Positions 46,246 through 58,900 of a stretch of 64,000 nucleotides of DNA are shown piece by piece (the stretch's first letter is position 1; each line of letters begins with the position of its first letter). A model generated the notes under the pieces. That model did no database searches. It was not told the DNA's origin and saw only the letters and a program-made list of their open reading frames with translations. The stretch comes from Malacoplasma muris (GTDB lineage Bacteria; Bacillota_I; Bacilli_A; Mycoplasmatales; Mycoplasmoidaceae), in the NCBI RefSeq assembly GCF_046774425.1, contig NZ_CP177248.1, forward strand, positions 372,001 through 436,000. Reading direction: 5' to 3'. The position numbers and the translations under genes are program-made.

Positions 46246-48063
46246 ATGATTGATAAAAAAATTCCTAGTATAAAAGAATTAAAAAAATATAAATTAAAAG
46301 ATCTTAAACAATTAAGTAAAGATATTAGAGAAATACTACAAGATTTGTCAAATAATAAATCAATTCATTTTTCTAGTAATTTGGGAATAGTAGAATTGTC
46401 TATTGCTTTACTATATGTTTTTGATTCACCTATAGATCAAATAATGTATGATACAGGTCATCAATCTTATGTGCATAAAATTCTTACAGATAGATATAAT
46501 AGAATATCAACAATTAGAGATTTTAATGGTCTTTCTGGTTTTCAAGAACCAAGTGAATCACAACATGATTTTATATCAACAGGTCATTCTGGAAATATTT
46601 TATCAATTACACAAGGTTTAAATGAAACAAAAAATAATGATAGCTATTTTATACCTATAGTAGGTGATGCATCTATATCTAATGGTCTTTCATTTGAAGC
46701 TTTAAATAATATTTCTTTTAATTCAACTAAGATGTTAATTGTAATTAATGATAATGAAATGTCTATTTCTAAAAATGTTGGTACTTTACATAAAATGATG
46801 TCTAAAATAAAAACATCTAATATAAATTTTTTTGGGGGAAATTTATTTAGACAAATATTAGGTAAGAAAAATTGAACCAGAAAAATTTATTTTTTCTTTT
46901 CAAAGATTACAAGTTGATTTGAGCAATTGTTTACAAAAAATAATTTTTTTATATCAATGAATTATAAATACATAGGACCTGTTGATGGTCATAATATTAA
47001 AAAATTAATTTATTCATTAAAAAAAGCTAAATTTCATTGTGATAATAAACCTGTTATTTTACATGTAAGAACAAAAAAGGGTTATGGATGTAATTTAGCA
47101 GAATTAGATAAATTAGGCAAATATCATGCTTCAAGTATAAAAACATTATCAACTAATTCTAATTTATCTTTTGGAGATGTTGCTGCAAATTATTTATCTA
47201 ATCTATTAAAAAGTGACAGTAATATATATGTTTTAAATCCTGCTATGACTTATTCAACAGGCTTTTTAGAATTTGCAAAAATTTATCCTAATAACTATGA
47301 AGATATTGGAATAGCTGAAGAACATTGTGTTTCAAAAGCTGTTGGAATATGCAAGAATAATAAAAAAGTATTTGTGATAATCTATTCTACTTTTTTACAA
47401 AGAACTTATGATCAATTGCATCATGATGTTTCAAGACTAGATTTACCAATAACTTTTTTGATTGATAGAGCAGATGTTGCTTATGGTGATGGAGATACTC
47501 ATCATGGAATTTATGATTTATCTTTTTTAAAAACAATTCCCAATTCAATTATTACAGCTCCTAGAAATAAATATGAAATGGAAAAATTAATGGAGTTATC
47601 ATATTTAAATAAAAAGCATCCTTTTTTTATTAGATATCCTAAAACTGATTGTATAAGTGATAATAAAAATGTTAGTTTTAATTTTGGTGATTGAATTTAT
47701 CTTCAAAAGAAATCTAAATCAAAGAGTTTAATTATTTCATATGGTCCTATAATTAATGATTTATTAAATCATTTTTCAAATAAAAATATTGACATTATTA
47801 ATTCTATTTTTTTAACAAAATATAATGAAAATAAAGTTGTTAGTATTTTAAAACAATATAAAACAATATATGTTGTTGAAAAGGTTTATTACCAAAACAA
47901 TTTATTTACTGATTTGGTTTTAATTAAGAATAAATACAATATTTGTTCCACAATAAAGTCAATATGTATTAAGAACAATAAAATTGGACACGGTGATAAA
48001 GAAAGTATTGACAAAACAATAAATATGGATCTGAATTCAATTATTAAAGAAATTAAGTTTTAG
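46246..48063 (+). CDS. dxs: 1-deoxy-D-xylulose-5-phosphate synthase
   Basis: The 605-residue TPP-dependent enzyme condenses pyruvate and glyceraldehyde 3-phosphate, the first step of the MEP isoprenoid pathway. It shows YDTGHQSYVHKILT, GLSGFQEPSESQHD, the TPP motif GDASISNGLSFEALNN, IAEEHCVSKAVG, and DRADVAYGDGDTHHGIYDLSFL. It is diverged and lacks some usual glycines (DRAG reads DRAD) but is complete. Only some mollicutes keep this pathway, and the rest of it is not in the window. Confidence 0.88.
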
Positions 48064-48103
48064 GTTTTATATTATATATTAAGTTTGTTAAAATTAATAT
48101 ATT

Positions 48104-48988
48104 ATGGATTATTCAAAAAAAATAGAAAACATTTCAAATAAACTAAAATTAAAAATCATTGATAGTCAAAGATTTTTAGTATATTTAAAAATATTTTCAT
48201 TTGATAGAATTTTGAGTGAGTATTCAGAACCATTTTTTGATGATGAATCAAGCCAATTCTATGATTTTTGTGATTCTAACCAAATTATTAATCTAATTGA
48301 ATTTGATAGAAATGTGGGAACACATATTATGAAAGGTGTTTTGTTTTTTGAAAATAAATTCAAAAATATATTAATAAATAATTGGGTTGAGTTTTACCAA
48401 TTGTCAAATACAAAAATTTATAATTTTACAGATCAAGAATTAATGCATTTGATGCCAAATATTAAAAATTGTAATGATCTTAATTTTCAGAAATTTCGTT
48501 ATTCATTATTTGAATATGCTTCTACATCAGAGTTTTTAATTTCATATTCTAGTTTAAGTGATATTCCTATAAGAGAACTTTCATATTCATGAGCTCTTGC
48601 TACAGCAATTAATTTTTATAGAACTCTTGATACTGAAATTCAAAAAAACATATTAAGGGAAATGAACATTCCAGATCAATTTACATCTATTTTTCATAAA
48701 ATGATGAATGTTATTTTAAAAGTGAGAAATATGATAGCTCATAATAATGTTATCTATAATTTTAATTCAAGACACTATAGAGTTGAATTTAATAAAATAT
48801 ATTCTAGTGTGAGAAGAAGTGATTCTCAATTTGATAAATATATTTCAATTGATAAAGTTTGCTCTTTAATAGATTATGTAAATCAACTTTCAATTTGCAT
48901 CGATGGTTTGAATTATGAATTGAGAAATTTATCTTTGAATAATTATTCAAAAGAATATGTAATTAAATTAATTTATGGATTATTTTAA
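48104..48988 (+). CDS. Abi-family (HEPN) protein
   Basis: The 294-residue protein follows the Abi_2 (AbiD/AbiF) plan: FLVYLKIFSFDRILSEYSEPFF near the N-terminus, then IINLIEFDRNVGTHIMKGVLFFENKFKN, WALATAINFYRTL and RNMIAHNN. The last contains the HEPN RNase motif R208-x4-H213. Such proteins abort phage infection or act as toxins by cleaving RNA. No antitoxin-like partner is adjacent. ATG 48104 lies 41 bases after dxs. Defence activity is inferred from family. Confidence 0.7.
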
Positions 48989-49297
48989 TTACATATTCTT
49001 TTTTTCACCAATTATTTCAAGTAAATGTTTTTCAAGATTTTTTGATCCACTAACAGTTGGGATAGGTTTTCTTCTATTCTTTAAAAGTTTTGGTCTTAAA
49101 TCTTTGTATGATATTACTGATTTATTAATTAATAGAAATCTATATCTTGTACCTACTGTAAAAAACTTAAAAGGGTCAACTGGATAATCTGAAATCATTT
49201 TTAAAGGACAATCATAAAATGTGTTATCAACATTAACTACAATTTTATCTTCAAGCACTTGTGTTACTACACCTGTTACAATTTTTTCTTCTTTCAT
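48989..49297 (-). CDS. Small probable S1/OB-fold RNA-binding protein
   Basis: The 102-residue protein starts with a beta-rich stretch of S1 type (IVTGVVTQVLEDKIVVNVDNTFYDCP) and ends in a basic, Pro-rich tail (RPKLLKNRRKPIPTVSGSKNLE). It converges directly on the Abi gene, the stops being adjacent (48988/48989). RNA binding is an inference from the fold-like pattern and basic tail. Confidence 0.5.
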   Translation of the reverse strand: MKEEKIVTGVVTQVLEDKIVVNVDNTFYDCPLKMISDYPVDPFKFFTVGTRYRFLLINKSVISYKDLRPKLLKNRRKPIPTVSGSKNLEKHLLEIIGEKKNM

Positions 49298-49339
49298 TAT
49301 TTACTCCAATGGTAATGATTTTATTATATAATTTTAAGT

Positions 49340-49615
49340 ATGAAACAAAAAATAAAAGATGATATCGTTAAAGAGATTGAAGAGGTAATTGAATCAATAA
49401 GATTTTATATTAATCAAGATGGTGGCGATTTAGAATTTATTGATTTTGATTTAGATACTGGAGTCGTTAGCGTTAGAGTATTAGGTGCATGTGTTGGATG
49501 TGCATTGATAGATTTAACATATAAAGATGGGGTTGAGACTATTCTTAAAGCTGAGGTTCCAGAGGTTAAAGAGGTAAAAATAATTGAAGAGGTAAAGTAT
49601 GAGTATGAATACTAA
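49340..49615 (+). CDS. NifU C-terminal-domain (Nfu) Fe-S carrier
   Basis: The 91-residue protein is a single Nfu domain: helix, then NQDGGDLEFIDFDLDTGVVSVRVLGAC and the cluster-binding C-V-G-C motif, ending in a strand-helix-strand. Nfu proteins carry and deliver Fe-S clusters. The last 17 bases overlap tkt. There is no SD of note upstream. Divergent from the S1-like gene with 42 bases between starts. Confidence 0.9.
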   Translation: MKQKIKDDIVKEIEEVIESIRFYINQDGGDLEFIDFDLDTGVVSVRVLGACVGCALIDLTYKDGVETILKAEVPEVKEVKIIEEVKYEYEY

Positions 49616-51617
49616 GAAAAATGGAGATGCAAAAATTGTAAAAGATAATTCTAATAAATATACTAGTAGATATACAGAATTAACTGTAGATACTATTAGA
49701 GTATTAGGTGTTGAAATGATTTTAAATGCAAACAGTGGTCATCCTGGAATTGTTTTAGGTGCTGCACCAATTATGTATGCTTTATTTAGAAATCATTTTG
49801 TAAATACTGGTGATAATCCAAATTTTTTAAATCGTGATAGATTTGTTTTGAGTGCAGGTCATGGGAGTGCACTGTTGTATGCAACATTGCATCTTGCAGG
49901 TTATAACTCAATAACTTTAGATGATTTAAAAAACTTTAGACAAATAGGACAGAAAACAGCAGGACATCCTGAAAATATTTTAATTCCAGGTGTTGATTGT
50001 ACAACAGGCCCTTTAGGTCAAGGTGTAGCATTAGCTGTTGGTATGGCAATTGCTGAAACAAAATTGAATAACTATTTTAAGAAAAGTAGATTAATTAATC
50101 ATTATACTTATTGTTTATTTGGAGATGGATGTTTGCAAGAAGGTATTAGTTATGAAGCATTCTCAATTGCAGCTAAGTATAAATTAAATAAATTAATATT
50201 TTTATATGATTCTAATAACATTCAATTAGATGGGAAAGTTAGTGATTCAACAATTACTGATACAAAAAAATACTTTGAGTCATTAGGATTGAACTACATT
50301 AAGGTTGCTAATGGAAATGATGTTGCAAGTATTTCTGTTGCTATTGAAAATGCAAAAAAATCAACAGATAAACCAACTGTTATTGAAATTAAAACAACAA
50401 TTGGTTATAAATCTATTTATGAAAATTCAAACAAAGCACATGGACAAGCATTAAATAGTGAGCAAATTCAACAATTAAAAGAAAAGTTATCATATCATAA
50501 TGACCCTTTTGAAATTTCTAAAAATGCTTATGTTGATTTTGAACCATTTGTAAAAAGAGGTGCAAAAGCATTAGAATTATTTAATAAATCACTTGAAAAA
50601 CTTCATGAAGATAAAGAAAAATATGATTTCTATAACAAATTAATTATTAAAGATTTTTATTTTGATAAAAAATGATTCAAAACATTAAGTTATGAAAAAG
50701 AATTATTAGCAACTAGAAATATTTCAGGAGATGTATTAAACATTATTGCTGATAATAATCCATTATTAACTATTGCATCAGCAGATATTGCAGGTTCTAC
50801 AAAAATATGATCAAAAAATAGTAAATTATATGATTCTGAAAATAGATTAGGAATTAATATTAATGTTGGTGTTAGAGAGTTTGCAATGGCAGCTATAAAT
50901 TCTGGTATTTGCTTGCACTCTGGATTAAAAGCTATTGGTAGTACCTTCTTATCATTTAGTGACTATAATAGAGCAGCTATTAGATTAGCAGCAATTTCTC
51001 ATAGTCCATTAATTAGTGTGTTTAGTCATGATTCTATTACTGTTGGTGAAGATGGTCCTACTCATCAACCAATTGAACAAATATGAGCATTAAGATTAAT
51101 TCCAAATCATATTTTAATTAGACCTTGTAATTTACAAGAAACAATTTCTGCATTTGATATTGCATTAAAATCAGAAACTACTCCAGTAACAATTGTTACT
51201 TCGCGTTTAGAATTTCTACAAGCTAAAGGTCATGATAGAACAACTAAAGGTGCATACCTATTATTGAATAATAAAGGTTATCAACTAACATTAGTTGCAA
51301 GTGGTAGTGAAGTTGGTGTAGCACTTGAAGTAGCAGGCATTTTAGATAGTGTTCATAAAATTAAAGTAAATGTTGTTTCTATGCCAAGTTATGAATTGTT
51401 TTCAAAACAATCACAAGTATACAAAGATTTAATATTAGGTGATAAAAAAGTAATTAGTATTGAGTATGGTGTAACAACACCTTGATATAAAATTGCTCAT
51501 TATGCAATTGGAATAAACCGTTTTGGTTATTCTGGTAAATCACATGATGTAGTTAAAAAATTAAAATTATCTGCAGAGGATATTGTAAATAAAATTATTG
51601 ATTACTTACAAAATTAA
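49599..51617 (+). CDS. tkt: Transketolase
   Basis: The 672-residue TPP enzyme shuttles two-carbon units between sugar phosphates. It shows ANSGHPGIVLGAAPI, DRFVLSAGHGSALLY, TTGPLGQGVA, the TPP motif GDGCLQEGISYEAFSIA, NVGVREFAM (catalytic Glu) and FSHDSITVGEDGPTHQPIEQ. Length is normal. It starts inside nfu behind AGAGG, so the two are coupled. It would feed glyceraldehyde 3-phosphate to dxs in the same neighbourhood. Confidence 0.96.
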
Positions 51618-51621
51618 TTTT

Positions 51622-51667
51622 AAACATATTTATTGTTTTTATACAAAGGCAATAAATATGTTTTTTA
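51622..51667 (+). terminator. Intrinsic terminator
   Basis: AACATATTTATTG at 51623-51635 pairs with CAATAAATATGTT at 51650-51662, then T. Confidence 0.85.
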
Positions 51668-51732
51668 TTTATATATTTTATTGAATTATCTTTTATAGAT
51701 ATAATCTATATATAGAAGTTATTTGGATAAAT

Positions 51733-52497
51733 ATGGATTACAAAGAAAAAATTAATAAACTTGCTGACTTTATAGACTCATCAAAAAAAATTGTTTTTTT
51801 TACAGGAGCTGATGTTTCTACTGAAAGTGGAATACCTGATTTTAGAAGCAGCAATGGCATATATAGTAAAAAATTTAAAGGATTAAGTTCAAGTGAAATT
51901 GTATCCCATGATTTCTTATTTTCCTACCCTGAATTATTTTATGAATTTTATTTTAAATATTTAGTTTATAAAGATGCAAAGCCAAATTATGCACATGTTT
52001 TCTTTAATGAACTTGTAGGTAAAAAAATTTTTATCATTACACAAAACATTGATAATTTACATCAATTAGGTGGTTCAAAGAGAGTTTTAGAGTTGCATGG
52101 ATCTGTTGAAAACAATTATTGTATTTATTGTAATAAATATTATAGTTTAAATGAGATTTTAGAATTTCAAGAAAAAGTACCAACATGCAAAAAATGCAAT
52201 GGTATGATTAGACCTGATGTAACTTTGTTTGGAGAACAATTAAATCAAGAAGTAGTTTCTAATGCTATTGAAGCATTAGAACAAGCTGATATGCTTATAG
52301 TTGCTGGAACATCATTAGAAGTATATCCTGCTGCAATGTATGTTCATTATTATAAAAAAGATAAATTTGTTTTAATAAATAAAGATTCTACAAAATTTGA
52401 TAAATTTGCAAATATTGTTTTTAATTGTTCTGTAGTAGATGTTTTTAAAGATGTTAAAGCTAAATTACAAGAAAAAGATAAATATGAGAAAAACTAA
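51733..52497 (+). CDS. Sir2-family NAD-dependent protein deacylase
   Basis: The 254-residue sirtuin uses NAD to remove acyl groups from lysine, releasing nicotinamide and O-acyl-ADP-ribose. It has GADVSTESGIPDFR (usually GAGIS; here Asp and Val), TQNIDNLH, the catalytic His in ELHGS, and four zinc cysteines (CIYC, CKKC). VAGTSLEVYP is the NAD-binding strand. It overlaps the Nudix gene by 14 bases. Confidence 0.93.
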   Translation: MDYKEKINKLADFIDSSKKIVFFTGADVSTESGIPDFRSSNGIYSKKFKGLSSSEIVSHDFLFSYPELFYEFYFKYLVYKDAKPNYAHVFFNELVGKKIFIITQNIDNLHQLGGSKRVLELHGSVENNYCIYCNKYYSLNEILEFQEKVPTCKKCNGMIRPDVTLFGEQLNQEVVSNAIEALEQADMLIVAGTSLEVYPAAMYVHYYKKDKFVLINKDSTKFDKFANIVFNCSVVDVFKDVKAKLQEKDKYEKN

Positions 52498-53038
52498 ATT
52501 ATTACATAAAACAAAATTTTTATCTCTTTATGAAACAGAGAATGGTTTTTACTTTGCGCAAAGAAGAAATACAGATAGCGTTGCAGGATTATGTTTTAAA
52601 AAAGAAGATAATCAATACTATTTTCTTTTAAGATTTCAGCCATTACCTGAAATTAATTCTAAATTATCTTGAGATGAATTATATCCTTGTCCAATCACTG
52701 GTTCTTGTGAAGAAAATGAAACTCACTTTGAATCTATGGTGCGTGAGATTTATGAAGAAGGTGGCATAAAAGTTAATAAAAATAATTTAGTTGCATCAAG
52801 TTATTGTGTTGCTACAACACAAATGAATGAAACAGTTTATAATTATCTTTTTGATGTAACTAACCTATTACAAATAGATAGTGTAGGTGATGGGTCTATT
52901 TTTGAAAAAGTTAGTAAAAATTATTGAGTAGATCAAAAAGAACTTGAAGATATCTTATTTAATAAAAAAGAAAAAACTTATTTATCATCACTTAATGTTT
53001 GTTATCTATTATTTTTAAAATATTTAAGTAAAATTTAA
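52484..53038 (+). CDS. Nudix hydrolase
   Basis: The 184-residue protein carries a full Nudix box, G73-x5-E-x7-REIYEEGG (to residue 95), after a strand like ADP-ribose pyrophosphatase. These enzymes hydrolyse nucleoside diphosphates linked to another group. Its overlap with sir2 suggests ADP-ribose or O-acyl-ADP-ribose, a sirtuin product, as substrate; that is inference. TGA codons are read as Trp. Confidence 0.85.
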
Positions 53039-53073
53039 TATTTTATTTATAGTAATTTTAAAATTAAATTTTT

Positions 53074-53109
53074 CAATAATATATGGTAGAGACCATATAT
53101 TATTTTTTG
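53074..53109 (+). terminator. Intrinsic terminator
   Basis: AATAATATATGG at 53076-53087 pairs with CCATATATTATT at 53093-53104, then T. Confidence 0.85.
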
Positions 53110-53189
53110 TTGTAAATATTTTTTAATAAAAATCTATGCTTAGATGATATTATTAGGGTATCTAGATTAATTTTTAAGTTGGATTAAAT

Positions 53190-54086
53190 ATGGATGATGG
53201 AGCTATATCTAATAAAGCAAAAAATAAAAATAGATTTTTAGTAGGTCTTGAAAAACATTATCATCAATTTATAAACAATATTAAGCAATTATATGGACAT
53301 GATAGTGTTTATGAAGAATATGTAAAAGAAAATAGTCAATCAAAAGAAGTTAATAAAGATGCTGCAATATCTGTAAGAAATCTATTTTTTAAATACAATA
53401 AAAAACAGAATCATTTTACAATAAATGATTGTTCTTTTGATGTGTCAAAAGGATCTTTTCATGTCTTTGTTGGAGAGAATGGATCTGGTAAAACTACAAT
53501 CATTAAAGCAATTTGTGGAGCAAATAAAAATTATATTGGTGATATATTTATTAATAATAAAAACTTTTTGATTGATAAAACAGCTAGATTACCAATTACT
53601 TATATTCAAACTAAACCAATTTTTCCTAATGAGTTTAATGTTTATGAATATCTATTGATGATGGGTTTACTTGTTAGGAATGATATCAATAATTTAAAAG
53701 AAGAAATTGATTTTAATATTAATAAATTTAAAATATCAGAAATTAAACATAGTAATCCAAATAAATTATCTAGTGGTCAACAACAGAAAGTATTATTGAT
53801 TAAATCTATAATAGAGAAAGCATCAATTTATATTTTAGATGAACCAACAGCAAATTTAGACCCAATAACTAGAATTGATTTTTTTAGGACATTAAAAGAA
53901 TTGGCACAAGAAAAAAATATTACTGTATTTATTTCCTCTCACTCATTAGATGAAATAAAAGAGTATGTAAATGAAGCAACATTCATAAAAGCAGGTAAAG
54001 TTCTATTTACTGGAAAAGTAAATGGAAAGAATTTGATTAATAAATATGAAGAAATGTTTTTTAACAAACAAACAGGAGCTGCTTAA
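53190..54086 (+). CDS. ABC transporter ATP-binding protein
   Basis: The 298-residue ATPase has Walker A GENGSGKT (95-102), signature LSSGQ, Walker B IYILDEPTANLD and switch His in SSHSLDE. About 58 polar N-terminal residues before the ATPase fold are an unusual extension. It is paired with the permease that starts two bases after its stop. Single ATPase plus one ABC-2-type permease suggests an exporter. Confidence 0.93.
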   Translation: MDDGAISNKAKNKNRFLVGLEKHYHQFINNIKQLYGHDSVYEEYVKENSQSKEVNKDAAISVRNLFFKYNKKQNHFTINDCSFDVSKGSFHVFVGENGSGKTTIIKAICGANKNYIGDIFINNKNFLIDKTARLPITYIQTKPIFPNEFNVYEYLLMMGLLVRNDINNLKEEIDFNINKFKISEIKHSNPNKLSSGQQQKVLLIKSIIEKASIYILDEPTANLDPITRIDFFRTLKELAQEKNITVFISSHSLDEIKEYVNEATFIKAGKVLFTGKVNGKNLINKYEEMFFNKQTGAA

Positions 54087-54088
54087 TT

Positions 54089-55912
54089 ATGAATAAAAAG
54101 ATATTTAATGTAACTTATAAGCAATTAAAGAAGAATTGATTATTATGATTTTTTACTTTGTTATTTATATTAACACCATTTATAGTATTTCCTATATTTG
54201 GTAATTTTGGATTGATAAATTCATATAGCTATATTTACTTTATTGTAATATTTAGTTTAGAGTTAATTATCTTATTTATTTTTAATCTAACCATTTTTGG
54301 TAAAAATCGACAAAATGGATTAGATATTGGTTTAGAATCAAAATCCTTTTCATTATTTAGAGTGTATTCATTAAGATTGTTTGTAATTTTAATTTACATA
54401 TTAATTATTAACTTAATAAATTCTATTGCATCAGGAATTATGACAAGCATCTTTTTAAATAATGGTTTATTTTTCTTAATCTATTTTTTAGCAATATTTT
54501 TTGGATTAAGCTTAGTAAGTGTGTTTATAGGTTTTATATTATTTTTTATCTTTGCAAAAACACAATATATTACATCAATTATTAGTTCTTTAATTTTGCT
54601 TTTTTCAATATTATTTACATCTTTAATTTCACACACTATATTAATTAATACAAATAAAAATAATTATTTGAAATTTGATACATCAAGTGAAAATAGTGCT
54701 TCATTATTAACAACAATTAATAATGACTATTCAAATAAAAAGAATTATTTATTTATAAAAGAAAATATTGGAACTAATAAATTTGATTTACCAACACCAA
54801 ATATTGGTATTAATTTTATGTTTGGTGAATGAATTATGCAACCAATGCAAGCACCATTTGTATGAGTTGATAATAGTTCTTTAGATAGCTATTATAATTT
54901 GAATAACAGTTTAGAGTCAAATTATAAATTCAGTATGACTTTAAATAAAGTTAGTAATAGATATAGTGTTAATTACGACAATATCTTTGAATCTGAAAAT
55001 GTTTTTGTCTATGATCCATCTTTAGATAATCCTTTAAACTATTCTTCATTTGATGCACCTAAAGCAATAGCAAATGTAATTAACAATAAAATAATTTCAG
55101 TAAAAGAATTTGGATTATCAGATCCAACTAATATTACTGCATTAAAAGAAAAATTAGATTCATCAAATTCTTATGAAAGTCATTTTAACGAACAAGAAAT
55201 TCTATTATTACGATTCTTATTTGGAATAAATCAAGATACAAGAATTCTTTATTATTTATATAAAGATTATGATTTTTATAAAAACTATATGATTTCTTTT
55301 GAAGAAACATTAAAGAATATTACATCAAAAGAGTTTTCTGATTTTTATGTTTCAATTTTAAATGACACTTTAATTTATAAAAGAATGTTTGAATACCAGA
55401 ATGATATTATTACTAACACTGAACTTTTAGCTTTAACAAGTGGTAATGAAATATTGTCAGAATCATATAAACCAAAAAATAAAGATATTAATTTTTTTAA
55501 AAATAAATTTATTTCTTTTTTAAGCAATAATACAACAATTGGAATTCTTAAAAGTGATAGTAGTTATGCAACAATAAGTGTAGATTCTTTTAATCAACAA
55601 TTAAATACCACTTCACCAATTCAAAATAAAGAGCAATGAGATACCTATGTAGATCAAAATTCTTTATCACTAAAAAATTTAATGGATGTATACAAAGTGG
55701 TATTTGCATTTACTGATAGCACTGGTCAACAAATACCTATTTATAGTTATAAATTTACCCCTAATATTATTGAGCTGAGAAATTTATATACGTATGCAAT
55801 TGATATTAAAAAATCAACATGAATTCAATATGAATATTTATTTATAATAGCTTTAATTATCTCAATTCTCATAATGACAATATGTTTTTATGTTCAATAT
55901 AGAAAATACTAA
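54089..55912 (+). CDS. ABC-2-type permease with large external domain
   Basis: The 607-residue membrane protein has about six N-terminal helices (to about residue 190), then a soluble region of roughly 380 residues, and one C-terminal helix (about 580-602). The topology places the soluble region outside. There is no lipobox. It partners the ATPase upstream. The following genes encode large lipoproteins and exported proteins, so it may export or assemble them, or a lipid; this is context only. Confidence 0.75.
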
Positions 55913-55934
55913 TAAATATATAAAAAGGAATATT

Positions 55935-58900
55935 ATGAAAAATAAAGTAAAAATAGCATTAATTTTATGTACATCATTATCAGTAGTTTCTGCTCCTATT
56001 TTAATGACATCATGTTCAACTACTATGAATAGTAGATATTATTTTAATGGGCAAAGTTTTAATTCAAGAGATGAACTTGATAATTATCTTGTTGAAAACA
56101 CTAAAATAAATAATTATACAAAGTCATATGCTGATAGTTGATCACTAAATAATTATTCAGGTGGATCAACTACATATACAAACATAATTGATGCAAAAAA
56201 AGAGATAACAAAAAATATTACAAAAATAGATGCACAAATTCCAAAGAGTGTTTATGATAGATTAAGCAATAATTCATATTTTGGTTCATCAAATGAATTA
56301 TTAGATAATGATTATGCTGAATTTGATACATCAAATAGTGAATTAGTACAAATCTATCAAGGTAATAATGATTCTTATTATTATGATGGAATGCATACAA
56401 AGTTTAGTGGTGAAGAGTTAGCTAAACTTTCTTATATGAAAGAAAATTTATTATATTATTTTGATGATACTTATTTTCCAGATAAGCAATCACTTAGATG
56501 ATATTTAACAAATGATTACTTTTCAACTACTGGTAATTCTGGTGGTAAAGGTTTTATTAATGACAAAATAAATGCAGATAAATCTGTGAGAGCTGGAAAT
56601 GGTAATTTATCAGTTGGTGTTCAATATCAAAGTGATGGAACTATAAAAAATAGTGATGCAATTAAATCTTTTATTAGATCTAACATTAATGAAGTTTATG
56701 AATATACAAAAAAAGATGGTACAAAACAATATTTTAATAAGAACGATTATAATTCTATTAGAAATAAATTATCAACAAGTGACATACCATACTATAAATA
56801 TAATAAAAATAATGGTAGTTCATATATTGTTGATACAAGATTTGATGATCTAGCTGACTTTTTTGGGCCTTATTTTGTAAATGGAGCAGCTGATATTGAA
56901 GGAATTATTAATACAGATAATTGAACAAAAGATAAAAATTATAATTCTAAGAATGCTGCAAAATATTCTATTTATCAAGTTATAGCAGATGAATTTTCAT
57001 TATTGTTTAATGACAATTCAATTACAGAAACAAGATTAGGCATTAAAACTAAAAATTGATTTAATATATTTGGTTTTGAAACTAAAATTCAACAATATGA
57101 AGACAAAATTAAAAATGAAAATAGTAATTTTTATAAATTTTTAACTGATCAATTAACTAATATTGCATTAGGAAAAAGATTTAATATATTTTTTAAAATA
57201 CCAATTATGTATTCATTAGCAAAAGAATATGTTTTTAAAAATAATCTATCTTATAACCTTTTGAACTTTATTAGAGAATATTTTATATTCATTTGTGATA
57301 GATACACTGATGTTATTCATGCATTTTTTCCAGAAAATTTATTAAAAAGAAGATTAGGAAATCAAATTTATAGTGATAAATTTGATTTAAAAAACATTTA
57401 TGGACTAGATAGTCCAACTTTTGATTATAGTGGTGATATGTATTACTTTATAGATGTATTAATTGAATATTATCCAAGTGTATTGACAGGAATGATAGCT
57501 TTTACAGCAGGGTATAATAATATAAATCATATAGCAGGATTGAGTACTTTTAAAAAAAATTCAATAAATGATTTTTTAACACTTTTAAAAAAGCATTTTC
57601 CTATGCTTTTAAAAGATTATAGTATTTTAAATTATGATGATTATATGTTGCTTTATAATAGAGCTTCATCAGATTCAATGGATAAACTTTTAACATATTA
57701 TGATAAAAATCAAGATTTAAATAAAATATATTCAACACTTTTTACTGTATTAGTTAATAATACAAAATTTAAAAATGTAATGGATTATGCAATAAAAAAC
57801 AAAGATGATAATCTTTTGAATATAGCTGCTAAATATTTTAATGGTTATTTGTATTGCACAATTGTTTCTGGAATTGAAGATAATGTTAGTTATTCATATA
57901 TTTCAAATGCCAAACACTGGTTGATTAATTCTAGTGATTATGAAGAATTTATAAAAATATTTTTTGGTTTTCAAAATAAAATTTATTCAAATATTGATAA
58001 AATTGATACATATGAAAGTAGTGCAAAACAAATTATTCAAAGAGGTAATTCAATAATTAAAAATATTGATTCCTATTCAATAATTGAAAAATCATCAAAC
58101 AATAATGAGGAAGGAAATAAAATAAGAACATTATTAAATGCTAATGTAAATTTATCAAGTAACAAAGAATATGTTCATTCTTTTTATAATTTAACAGACA
58201 AATTTACAAAAACTAATCAATTTCAAATTGATAAAGATAAATATGATTTTGCAAGACATGTTATAGAAGACATAATATTTCCATATTTTGACATTACACT
58301 TGCTATATTAGATCTTGCAACAAGTGGTATTGCTGGCCTCTTTTTTGATATTTTTAAATTTGCATATAATATGATTATGCCTGAATTTGTTAATGAATCA
58401 TATACATTTTCTACAGACGATGGAAAACATGAATATGTGTGAAATGGTGGTCAAGCAAGAAAATGATTGTATGGATTTGTAAATGAAAATATTCAAGATA
58501 TTTCAGCAATGAAATTAATTCAACCAGTAAAATATTCTGAACCAAGAAAAGATGATTATCTTTATTTTGGAAATAAAACATATGGAGCTGATGATATTAA
58601 TCTTCTTGCAAATGATTATATTAATTCTTTGGTATATGAATCAAATAATAATGCTATAAAGAAAGTTTACACTTTTGACACTATAAAAATTGGAGATGAA
58701 AATAAAAATATTTTAAATACTATGTCTTTAGATAAAGAACAATTAGTTAATGAAATATACAATAGTGTTTTAGCAAAAGAAGAAAGATTTCTTTCAAATG
58801 TTGTATTCAACTATGAAGGTGGTTATTATGCAACAAATGATAAAACAGCAATTGAAATGGCAATAGAAGAAATAGATCAAAATATCGAACCAATTAAAGT

